Program-made: the position numbers and the translations under genes
The notes under the pieces: model-generated
Told to the model about the DNA's origin: nothing
Database searches by the model: none
Seen by the model: only the letters and a program-made list of their open reading frames with translations
Shown here: positions 57,771 through 64,000 of the stretch, piece by piece
Numbering within the stretch: the stretch's first letter is position 1
Layout of the letters: each line of letters begins with the position of its first letter
Origin: Microvirga antarctica
GTDB lineage: Bacteria; Pseudomonadota; Alphaproteobacteria; Rhizobiales; Beijerinckiaceae
Direction of reading: 5' to 3'
Assembly (NCBI RefSeq): GCF_017921815.1
Contig: NZ_JAGEMM010000001.1
Span: 310,001-374,000, forward strand
Length of the DNA: 64,000 bases

Positions 57771-58454
57771 TCAAAGCGGCAGGCTGCCATCCGCCAAAGA
57801 CGATGGCTTGCGTCGTTGTTTCGGCTTCTGCTTCTGGCTGGGAATGTTGAGGCCCGCAAGGATGAAGGCGAAGACCGCTTCCTCGATCTCGGGGCGTTCT
57901 GCATGGGCCGAAAGATCCCATGATCTCAAGGCGACGATAGCTGGAACGAATGACAGGAGATTGGCAGCAATCCTTTGGTTCGCAACAAGGCAAGGTCCGT
58001 ATTCCTGCTCGTAGTCTTTAAGGAGAATTTGGAAACTCTTAATAAGCTTGGCAATTGACGATAGAATGATCTTTCGATCCGCCTTCTCGAGCGCGTGCGT
58101 TTCGTTGTAGAGGAGTTGCACCTCGTCCCGATGCGCACTCATAACCCTTATGACCGAGCGAAGAGCTTCCACCAGACGGCTGTGCGAGTCTTCGTGCTTT
58201 AGAACCGTCTCGTCGACCGCATCCTGATAGAGCTGCACCAAATGCTCACAGACGAGGAAAAGGACATCGTGCTTGGATCTCACATAGTTGTAAAGATTGC
58301 TTTGCGTAAGCTCGGCTTCGTGCGCGATGTCTTTTGTGGTGGCGACGTGGAAGCCGGAGCGTCGAAACACCGTGATCGCAGCACGGATGATACGCTCCCG
58401 ACGATCAACGATAAGCTTTTCGTTCTGAACTTGGCTGACGATGGGGCGGTTCAT
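57771..58454 (-). CDS. TetR/AcrR-family transcriptional regulator
   Basis: A 227-residue regulator. The HTH is at about residues 20-65 (IIRAAITVFRRSGFHVATTK, IAHEAELTQSNLYNYVRSKH). The C-terminal ligand domain is helical. The last 20 residues are basic and proline/serine-rich. It lies just downstream of the acyl-CoA ligase gene on the same strand, 144 bp away, and two similar palindromes (55333-55348 and 61239-61254) bracket this region. A regulator of acyl-CoA degradation that senses an acyl-CoA is the likely role. Confidence 0.88.
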   Translation of the reverse strand: MNRPIVSQVQNEKLIVDRRERIIRAAITVFRRSGFHVATTKDIAHEAELTQSNLYNYVRSKHDVLFLVCEHLVQLYQDAVDETVLKHEDSHSRLVEALRSVIRVMSAHRDEVQLLYNETHALEKADRKIILSSIAKLIKSFQILLKDYEQEYGPCLVANQRIAANLLSFVPAIVALRSWDLSAHAERPEIEEAVFAFILAGLNIPSQKQKPKQRRKPSSLADGSLPL

Positions 58455-58598
58455 GCGGATTCCGTTCGGAGAAGGAAGGTGAGCGCTACCGTCGACTGAA
58501 AAAATCGGCTCTGTGCAAGCGTTCCGCTCGACTTATCGGCGACAATCACGGCGTGTCAACATGAATGAGCCGCAACGAGAATAGCTGGAGCGCAGTCT

Positions 58599-60239
58599 TC
58601 AAGCACGTGGAAAACTTCCCAGTCTCGCAAGGTAGTCCTCCTTAAGTTTGAATTTTTGTACTTTCCCGGTGGGCGTCATTGGCAGTTCCTCGACGAGGCA
58701 CAGAAACTCCGGGAACTTGTATTTCGCGATGCCAAGCTTGTCGAGAAAGCCAGTCACATCCTCGAGAGAAAGATCCTTGCCTTCCCGAGGCACGATAAAA
58801 GCACAACCCTTTTCACCCAGTCGTCGATCTGGGATGCCGACGAGCGCGACGCGAAGCACGACGGGATGCCCGGCGATCGCCGTCTCCACTTCCTGCGCGC
58901 TGACCTTCAGCCCGCCGCGATTGATGATGTCCTTCTTTCGTCCGACGACCTTTAAATATCCTGCATCGTCGATAAAGCCGAGATCATTGGAGAATAGCCA
59001 TCCATCTCTCGAAAATGTCTCGGCTGTCCTTTCTGGATCGCGGAAATAGCCAAGGCAAACGTGCGGGCCGCGCGTGCCGATCTCGCCGATCTCCCCGTCT
59101 TTCAGCACAGAAATTCGATCCTCGCCGAGGATCGCGACCTCCGCGCCAGGGAGTGCGCTGCCGTCCGTTCCCCATCTCCTGTCATCTGGGTCAGTGACAG
59201 AGCCCATCGTCGCAGCAAAGCATTCCGACATGCCCCAGCATGGAACGAGATTGCACCCGATCGATTCGCGCACCTCAGCGCCAAGTGTCGGCGGGATGGC
59301 AGCCCCTCCGCAAAGAAACACGCGAAAGCTCGACAAGTCTCGTGTCGCGAGCGACGGGGATTCAAGTAGCATCGTGGCAAACGGCGTCGCCGCGCAGGTG
59401 TAGGTGCAGCGTTCCTTCTCAATGAGCTCCAGAGCCAATTCCGGGTTCCAGATCTCCTGCATCACAAGCGTTCCACCCAATACGACTGCTTGACGAAGAT
59501 TCCACTCGATACCCGTCGCATGACAAATCGGGGACACGGCCCAGACGACTTCATCTGACGTCAGCGAGAGACGCTGTGCGCCAGCGAGGTTGCCATACAT
59601 CAAGCTGTTGTGGCTGTGCATGACACCTTTTGGTGAGGATTCGGTTCCTGAAGTAAAGATCAGGATGGTCACGTCGTTTCCATCGAATTTTCGGCGCGGG
59701 ACCTTGGCCGCGCCGTTTTCGATCATCAGGTCGGAGAATGGCGTCATATCCACCGGGCAGGCGTCTCCGACGACGAATATACGCTCGAGGTCCGGAAGAT
59801 CAGGCCGAAGCTTCCGATATGTCCCGGGGTAATCGTAGCCGCGAAAGTCATTCGGTATGATCGCAACTTTGGCTTTGGCGAGTCCAATGATGTAAGCGAT
59901 GTCCTTGGATCGATAGATCGGAAGCAGCGAATTCGTCACTGCGCCGAGTCTGGTCGCAGCCAAATGTATAAGAAGAAACTCCCCCCAGTTTGGCAATTGG
60001 ACTGAGAGTACGTCCCCATGTCCGATGCCGAGCCCTGCGAGATTGGCTGCCAGTACCTCAACCTTATCGGCCACGTCGCGGTAGCTCCACCGGACATCTC
60101 GCGCTGCGACACAGAGCATCTTGTCTGGCGTCGCCCCGACGTGCTCGTCGAACGCGTCGATCAACGTGCGATTATTCCACAATCCGTCAGCAACGTAAGC
60201 GTCACTCCTTTCAGGATCGAGGATCATTTCGAAGATCAT
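58599..60239 (-). CDS. AMP-forming acyl-CoA ligase
   Basis: A 546-residue member of the ANL superfamily that activates a carboxylic acid with ATP and CoA. Core motifs are ILIFTSGTESSPKGVMHSHN (P-loop), CWGMSECFAATMG and GYFRDPERTAETF. The C-terminal domain has GRKKDIINRGGLKVSAQEVE and the catalytic lysine in PMTPTGKVQKFKL. GGGAGGAAGAACG before ATG 60239 supports the start. It follows the SDR gene at 61110 by 76 bp. It is close in style to cyclohexanecarboxylate or medium-chain acyl-CoA ligases; substrate is not assignable. Confidence 0.92.
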   Translation of the reverse strand: MIFEMILDPERSDAYVADGLWNNRTLIDAFDEHVGATPDKMLCVAARDVRWSYRDVADKVEVLAANLAGLGIGHGDVLSVQLPNWGEFLLIHLAATRLGAVTNSLLPIYRSKDIAYIIGLAKAKVAIIPNDFRGYDYPGTYRKLRPDLPDLERIFVVGDACPVDMTPFSDLMIENGAAKVPRRKFDGNDVTILIFTSGTESSPKGVMHSHNSLMYGNLAGAQRLSLTSDEVVWAVSPICHATGIEWNLRQAVVLGGTLVMQEIWNPELALELIEKERCTYTCAATPFATMLLESPSLATRDLSSFRVFLCGGAAIPPTLGAEVRESIGCNLVPCWGMSECFAATMGSVTDPDDRRWGTDGSALPGAEVAILGEDRISVLKDGEIGEIGTRGPHVCLGYFRDPERTAETFSRDGWLFSNDLGFIDDAGYLKVVGRKKDIINRGGLKVSAQEVETAIAGHPVVLRVALVGIPDRRLGEKGCAFIVPREGKDLSLEDVTGFLDKLGIAKYKFPEFLCLVEELPMTPTGKVQKFKLKEDYLARLGSFPRA

Positions 60240-60315
60240 CGTTCTTCCTCCCGGCGGGTCTTGCGTGCGCCCGCCTCGCGCGCCTCAAACGTTGACCCGA
60301 CAGCAGCCGCCAACG

Positions 60316-61110
60316 TCACATCATCGTGTAACCACCGCTGGCGCTGATGGTCTGCCCAGTAACGAAACTTGCGCCGTCAGATGCCAAGAACACAACGACA
60401 GGAGCCACCTCGCCCGGACGAGCAATACGGCGCAACGGGTATACCTTAGCAATTCTCTCTCGCATTTCCGGAGTGTTCCAGCGCTTCTGCCCCTGCGCCC
60501 ACATCGACAGGTCGCTGATCTCCTGGTCGGAATCCGGCATCGTGGTTCCAGGGCAAACGACGTTGAAACGGATGCCGTATTTTCCGTATTCTCGTGCCAG
60601 AGTTTTGGTTAGCGCGACGACCCCCGCCTTACAGGCGGCATAAACGCCTTCACGGAACTCTCCCATCCGGGCTGCGTCCGATCCCATGCTCACGACTACA
60701 CCGGATTTGCGTGCGATCATGTCGTCGAGTACGGAGCGGGTACAGTTGATCATTCCCCACAGGTTGATCTGAATTTCCTTTTCCCACTGCGAGCGCTCCT
60801 GCTCCACGAAAAGACCCTCGACAGTCCATCCGACATTGTTGACAAGAATGTCGACTGGGCCGAACTCCGCCTTGGCTCGCGCAACCATCGCGGTGACCGA
60901 CTCGATACTGGTGATATCCGTCTTGTGGGCTATCGCGCCTTTCGCCCCGGCCGCAATCGCTTCATTCGCGACCCTTTCGCCTTGGCTTTGATCGATGTCC
61001 GCGATAACGATATTGGCTCCCTCCTCCGCAAAGGCGAGCGTGATGGAGCGTCCGATATTCGAACCTCCGCCGGTAATCACAACCGTTTTCCCTGCTATAT
61101 TCAAATCCAT
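60316..61110 (-). CDS. SDR-family NAD(P)-dependent oxidoreductase
   Basis: A 264-residue classical SDR. The cofactor motif is VVITGGGSNIGRSITLAF, then NNVGWTVEG, the serine region VVSMGSDAARMGEF and the catalytic pair in YAACKAGVVALTK. The C-terminus VTGQTISASGGYTMM is typical of 3-hydroxyacyl-CoA or cyclohexanol-type dehydrogenases. GCAGGAAC precedes the ATG at 61110. It is the first gene of the SDR/ligase unit, with palindrome site B upstream. Confidence 0.91.
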   Translation of the reverse strand: MDLNIAGKTVVITGGGSNIGRSITLAFAEEGANIVIADIDQSQGERVANEAIAAGAKGAIAHKTDITSIESVTAMVARAKAEFGPVDILVNNVGWTVEGLFVEQERSQWEKEIQINLWGMINCTRSVLDDMIARKSGVVVSMGSDAARMGEFREGVYAACKAGVVALTKTLAREYGKYGIRFNVVCPGTTMPDSDQEISDLSMWAQGQKRWNTPEMRERIAKVYPLRRIARPGEVAPVVVFLASDGASFVTGQTISASGGYTMM

Positions 61111-61238
61111 GGATTGTTCCTGCTGACAGCCGCGATCCCTGCTTCCGGTCGCGAGAATGGCGCGCGTCGCGGTTCGATTGGCTCGGACTGGGTCTTTGAT
61201 CCGCGAGAATCCTAGGTCCAGTAATGGAAACTGTCAAT

Positions 61239-61254
61239 CTGAATGATCAATCAG
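61239..61254. promoter_or_regulatory. Palindrome, candidate TetR/FadR-type operator (site B)
   Basis: CTGAATGATCAATCAG is a near-perfect palindrome in the 160-bp gap before the SDR gene at 61110. The part TGAATGATCAATCA is close to the TGAATGA-N-TA-N-TCATTCA operator type known for acyl-CoA-sensing TetR proteins (Bacillus FadR). Site A at 55333-55348 is similar. Confidence 0.5.
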
Positions 61255-61270
61255 TTATAACTCGGAAGCC

Positions 61271-62029
61271 TCATTTTCGTTTGCTGAGGAACTTTCTGAT
61301 GCTATCGCGGGTGGCCTGGCTTTCCATCAACTGCGATGGCCAACTGAGTTCAAAGGCATAACCATCGCAGGATGGATCGTCTGCTGCCGTGATGCACGCC
61401 TTTGCAGCTCGCAGTGCTTCGGGCGGCATTTCTGCAAGCCTGCGGGCAATGCGGTCCGTCGTTTCGCGAATCTCATCTGTCACCGCGATCCATTCCACGA
61501 GGCCCAGCTGTAGCGCCTCCTCGCCTGACACCAACTCCGCCCCGGCAATCAGGCGCAGTGCGATGCCTCGGCCACATAACTTCGTCAGGCGCTGCGTCCC
61601 TCCCGCCGCCGGCAACAGTCCCACCCCAACCTCGGGCAAGCCGAGCCTCGTAGTCTTAGCCGCCACCCGCAGATCGCAAGCGAGTGCGAGTTCCATCCCG
61701 CCGCCAGCGGCAACACCGGCAATCTCTGCGATGGAGATCTGCGGAAGCGCGGCGATGCGGGCGAATAGGCCTTGAAAGTACCGCGCCTCTACGGCAAGCA
61801 ATTCTCCAGCCTTACCGGTATCCAGCCGATCAGCATATTGCTTGATGTCTCCGCCGGCCGAGAAAACCTTCTGATCGCTCGCGATGACAAGAACCCGCCA
61901 ATCGTCTCGTGCCTCCAACTCATCCAGCATATTGCAGAGATGGTCGCCCCATGCGCGCGATAGGGCATTGACAGGTGGATTGCACATCGTCAAACGAGCG
62001 ATGCCATCATCGATTTCGAATCTGAGCAT
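61271..62029 (-). CDS. Enoyl-CoA hydratase/isomerase family protein
   Basis: A 252-residue crotonase. The oxyanion and first glutamate region is AGVAAGGGMELALACDLRVA, and the second glutamate is in LPEVGVGLLPAAGGTQRL, so both acidic residues of hydratases are present. CAGGAGAGGCC precedes the ATG. It is the third gene of a unit with the fused CoA-transferase and the citryl-CoA-lyase-like protein, 24 bp behind the latter. It would hydrate an enoyl-CoA, or cleave a ring as some crotonases do. Confidence 0.92.
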   Translation of the reverse strand: MLRFEIDDGIARLTMCNPPVNALSRAWGDHLCNMLDELEARDDWRVLVIASDQKVFSAGGDIKQYADRLDTGKAGELLAVEARYFQGLFARIAALPQISIAEIAGVAAGGGMELALACDLRVAAKTTRLGLPEVGVGLLPAAGGTQRLTKLCGRGIALRLIAGAELVSGEEALQLGLVEWIAVTDEIRETTDRIARRLAEMPPEALRAAKACITAADDPSCDGYAFELSWPSQLMESQATRDSIRKFLSKRK

Positions 62030-62053
62030 ATGGCCTCTCCTGTTTGGCCGTCA

Positions 62054-62833
62054 CTAGGGATGCGGATCGGAGTAATCCGTCGCCTGCTGGACGAGATCCC
62101 AGATAGCGTTGGCCTGTGGCATTCTGATTTCTTCCAGAACGTGGCCTATCAAACCGACCGTCCGAGCAATCAACCCGATTCCGCGAACAGCCCGCCAATC
62201 CAAACCGATATCCGAGGAAATCGCCCCGATAGCGGCGACTGCGTTCAACGTAAGCGGTCGCTGTAGCTTCTGGACCGCAAAACGGTGAATCTCCAACATC
62301 AACTCCGTGTTCAGCGTAGGAACGCCCAACTCTCTTTGCATGTCGAACAGTTTCTGTGTGCGCGGATCAACCGGGTGGTGCGGCTGCCCCAACCCCGGAA
62401 TCCGGCGCTTCGTAGAGGTGTACAATTCGACAATAGATTTCGCCTTCTCCGCCATCGAACCATCAAAGGCCGCAGCTTCAATCTGGAGCATCTTCGCCAC
62501 GTTGCTTGAAGGCCCGACAAACGTATCGCCAGCCCCGAGCAAGCCACTCGCGACAGCCCCTTGCAGAGATTCCGGTGCGCCAAGAAATGTCAGTCGAGCG
62601 GCTATTACGCTCGGCATCATGCCATGTTCGGCAATCGCTACAACCATGGCATTGATTAATCTGGACTCGGCAGGCCGCGGCAATTTTCCAGAAACTTCTA
62701 GAAAAAACAAGTCCGCGATATCGATCTTGCCGATGAGTTCGTCGACAAGGTTATGGCCACGAACCGTGATGGAATCGACGTCAAGGGTCGCCATCTCCGT
62801 TTTCACGCGGGAGGATTTTTTTGTCGTGCTCAT
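62054..62833 (-). CDS. Citryl-CoA lyase/citrate synthase-like protein with altered catalytic residues
   Basis: A 259-residue protein of the citrate-synthase fold, like the citryl-CoA lyase part of ATP-citrate lyase. The first catalytic histidine is kept (H70 in IAEHGMMPSVIAAR), and the helix ASGLLGAGDTFVGPSSN and RGIGLIARTVGLIGHVLEE match the family. The second histidine position (GxGH) is Q150 in PGLGQPHHPVDPR, although H152 and H153 are near, and the aspartate of LNVDG is V199 in LTLNAVAAIGA. Ordinary C-C bond cleavage is thus doubtful. It lies 3 bp from the CoA-transferase gene and ahead of an enoyl-CoA hydratase, so it handles a CoA thioester. Confidence 0.87.
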   Translation of the reverse strand: MSTTKKSSRVKTEMATLDVDSITVRGHNLVDELIGKIDIADLFFLEVSGKLPRPAESRLINAMVVAIAEHGMMPSVIAARLTFLGAPESLQGAVASGLLGAGDTFVGPSSNVAKMLQIEAAAFDGSMAEKAKSIVELYTSTKRRIPGLGQPHHPVDPRTQKLFDMQRELGVPTLNTELMLEIHRFAVQKLQRPLTLNAVAAIGAISSDIGLDWRAVRGIGLIARTVGLIGHVLEEIRMPQANAIWDLVQQATDYSDPHP

Positions 62834-62836
62834 GAT

Positions 62837-64000
62837 CTATTTCTTTCTGCCGTTCAGAAAGTCGTTTCGAGGGTCGAATAGGCGCAACCGGATAAGCTCT
62901 TCGCGTGTCGGCATCGGCTCGACGTCAAGGGTCGCCGCGACATCGAAGGTCCACTCACATTCTGCACGTATTTTTTCGACGACTTGAGATTGCGAGAGAT
63001 CATTCTGTGGGAATATGCCCGTCAATGCGAACCGTCCCTCTCGTTTCTCGAATATGCCGAGGTCAGTCACGAGAGTGGAAACCAGTCGCCCGGGGCTGGT
63101 GATATAGGGAAGTTTTGTAACGAGCCGCTTCGCAGATTGTTGCGTGATCGCGATGATGTCACGCGATGCAGAATTGATATCATTTGCGCCACCCGAACCG
63201 ACGAGAAAACGACCATCTTGGGCGTAGGTCGAGTTGATGTTGCCTTCTGCGTCGATCTGCGCCGCACCGATGATCGAGAGGCAGTTATTGTGACGGCTCC
63301 CGACAAATTGTCCAAGGACACCAAAGGCCGTTGTGAAACTCTTCGCACTCGCCAAATTCCGATTGGCAAAAATAAAGGGTTCGCCAGGCTGCGGCATGAA
63401 ACCGTAAAGTCCGATTTCTGCCACCAGTTCGACGGGAATTCCGTCATCGATCTGTAACTTGGAAACGGCTAACCACGCCGCGAGGTTGGCATAACCGACG
63501 CCCGCCTCAATGATCTCGAAGCCCTCTTCCTTGACCTTGTGTTCCAGCACATGAGTCGCTGCAACAACCATGGCGTCGATAGCGTCATGACCCTCTCGAC
63601 TCACGATCGAATCAATCGTCTCGGGAGTGAGATCATCCTGCCAGCTCTCGGTGAGGGAGCGGCCTCGCAGCATCTGAACCCGATCTCCGCCGAGCTTGCG
63701 GACATAGTCTTCGTGACTTCCAACGTCCAGGATCCATTCTTTCACCCATCGGTCAAAGTCTTCCTTTGTCCGCGAGGCCAGCCGAATTTCGCGAAAGAAA
63801 GAGTAATCCTCCACATAAGCCGCAACATCGACGCCGCCCGGGTTGTAGATCGCGTAAGGATGAGACCCCATCGGGGCTTCCGACACACTCAGAACGCGAT
63901 GCGAGGGAATTAGAGTTAGGGTCGGGTTGGCGCGGATCACATCGGTTGACACGACGCGTTCGACCGTGGCGATCACGCCCGCTTTCGCGGCGAACGCAAC
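62837..64000 (-). CDS. Fused CoA-transferase, A-subunit end plus B subunit (N-terminus cut by window edge)
   Basis: 387 residues are visible and the frame stays open to base 64000. The first about 90 residues (VIATVERVVSTDVIRANPTL, LIPSHRVLSVSEAPMGSHPY) match the C-terminal part of a family I CoA-transferase alpha subunit of the glutaconate type. After a linker, FEIIEAGVGYANLAAWLAVS to the end match a beta subunit, with VGSRHNNCLSIIGAAQID and GSGGANDINSASRDII. The two subunits, normally separate genes, are therefore one chain. A candidate catalytic glutamate is in IIEAGVGY. It probably moves CoA between organic acids, or opens a ring as IpdAB-like enzymes do. Confidence 0.87.
   Translation of the reverse strand, partial: VAFAAKAGVIATVERVVSTDVIRANPTLTLIPSHRVLSVSEAPMGSHPYAIYNPGGVDVAAYVEDYSFFREIRLASRTKEDFDRWVKEWILDVGSHEDYVRKLGGDRVQMLRGRSLTESWQDDLTPETIDSIVSREGHDAIDAMVVAATHVLEHKVKEEGFEIIEAGVGYANLAAWLAVSKLQIDDGIPVELVAEIGLYGFMPQPGEPFIFANRNLASAKSFTTAFGVLGQFVGSRHNNCLSIIGAAQIDAEGNINSTYAQDGRFLVGSGGANDINSASRDIIAITQQSAKRLVTKLPYITSPGRLVSTLVTDLGIFEKREGRFALTGIFPQNDLSQSQVVEKIRAECEWTFDVAATLDVEPMPTREELIRLRLFDPRNDFLNGRKK

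Noticed and set aside
60428-60434. Further GTATAC copy as an operator
   Set aside because: It is inside the SDR coding sequence; single 6-mers like this (also near 26913 and 30550) are expected by chance. Only the repeated 10-mer at 42798 and 42851 is notable.
1-64000. tRNA, rRNA, CRISPR, insertion sequence or prophage
   Set aside because: No cloverleaf, rRNA block, regular repeat array, transposase or phage gene was seen on reading both strands, though a short degenerate element could be missed without a search.

Overview
The window reads as a stretch of chromosome from a GC-rich Gram-negative bacterium, most likely an alphaproteobacterium of the Hyphomicrobiales (Rhizobiales). That placement is an inference from gene content: many ABC importers with periplasmic binding proteins, Tat and Sec signal peptides, an outer-membrane SphA-type protein, and short operons with 4-base start/stop overlaps. 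I see no rRNA, tRNA, CRISPR array, prophage or insertion sequence. The left and right edges each cut a gene: a thiamine-diphosphate enzyme on the left and a fused CoA-transferase on the right.

Layout. 1-2.75 kb (-): ThDP enzyme and gabT, divergent from an XRE-cupin regulator (2.9-3.5 kb) across a perfect 20-bp palindrome. 3.5-9.0 kb (-): an operon of SDR, acyl-CoA dehydrogenase, APH-type kinase, AroE-like dehydrogenase and GMC oxidoreductase, divergent from a TetR regulator. The kinase/dehydrogenase pair suggests 4-hydroxyacid use. 9.9-13.3 kb: a phytase-like esterase (-) and an alkaline phosphatase (+), back to back, probably for phosphate scavenging. 13.3-15.7 kb: a three-gene export-type ABC system whose permease has a His/acid-rich loop (metal, perhaps zinc). 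15.8-27.2 kb: a LysR regulator, then a Dpp-type importer interleaved with two isochorismatase-like proteins, a phosphotriesterase-like protein and an M20 peptidase-like protein.

27.4-34.8 kb: unlinked genes (small GNAT, exported amidohydrolase, SphA-like porin, small secreted protein, decayed amino-acid-binding-protein pseudogene, DUF4344 metallopeptidase, SelO). 34.9-42.1 kb: a LacI-controlled sugar/polyol operon (ribose-type ABC importer, sugar epimerase, Gfo/Idh/MocA dehydrogenase). 42.9-54.7 kb: a branched-chain-type ABC importer with two cupins, a HyuA/HyuB pair and an RraA-family protein, followed by a GntR/FCD regulator and an aldo-keto reductase. 54.7-55.7 kb has no convincing gene. 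55.7-64 kb: an orphan NMT1-type binding protein, three-gene and two-gene acyl-CoA units (fused CoA-transferase, citryl-CoA-lyase-like protein, enoyl-CoA hydratase; SDR, acyl-CoA ligase), another SDR and a TetR regulator.

The most unusual signal is a recurring loss of catalytic residues in otherwise well-kept enzymes. In the Dpp-linked operon two of three isochorismatase domains lack the catalytic cysteine, and the M20 protein appears to have lost three of its metal ligands, while the phosphotriesterase-like protein keeps all of its own. In the right-hand acyl-CoA cluster the citryl-CoA-lyase-like protein has changed two of the three citrate-synthase-fold catalytic residues. These are by-eye alignments, but the residues themselves are read directly from the DNA.
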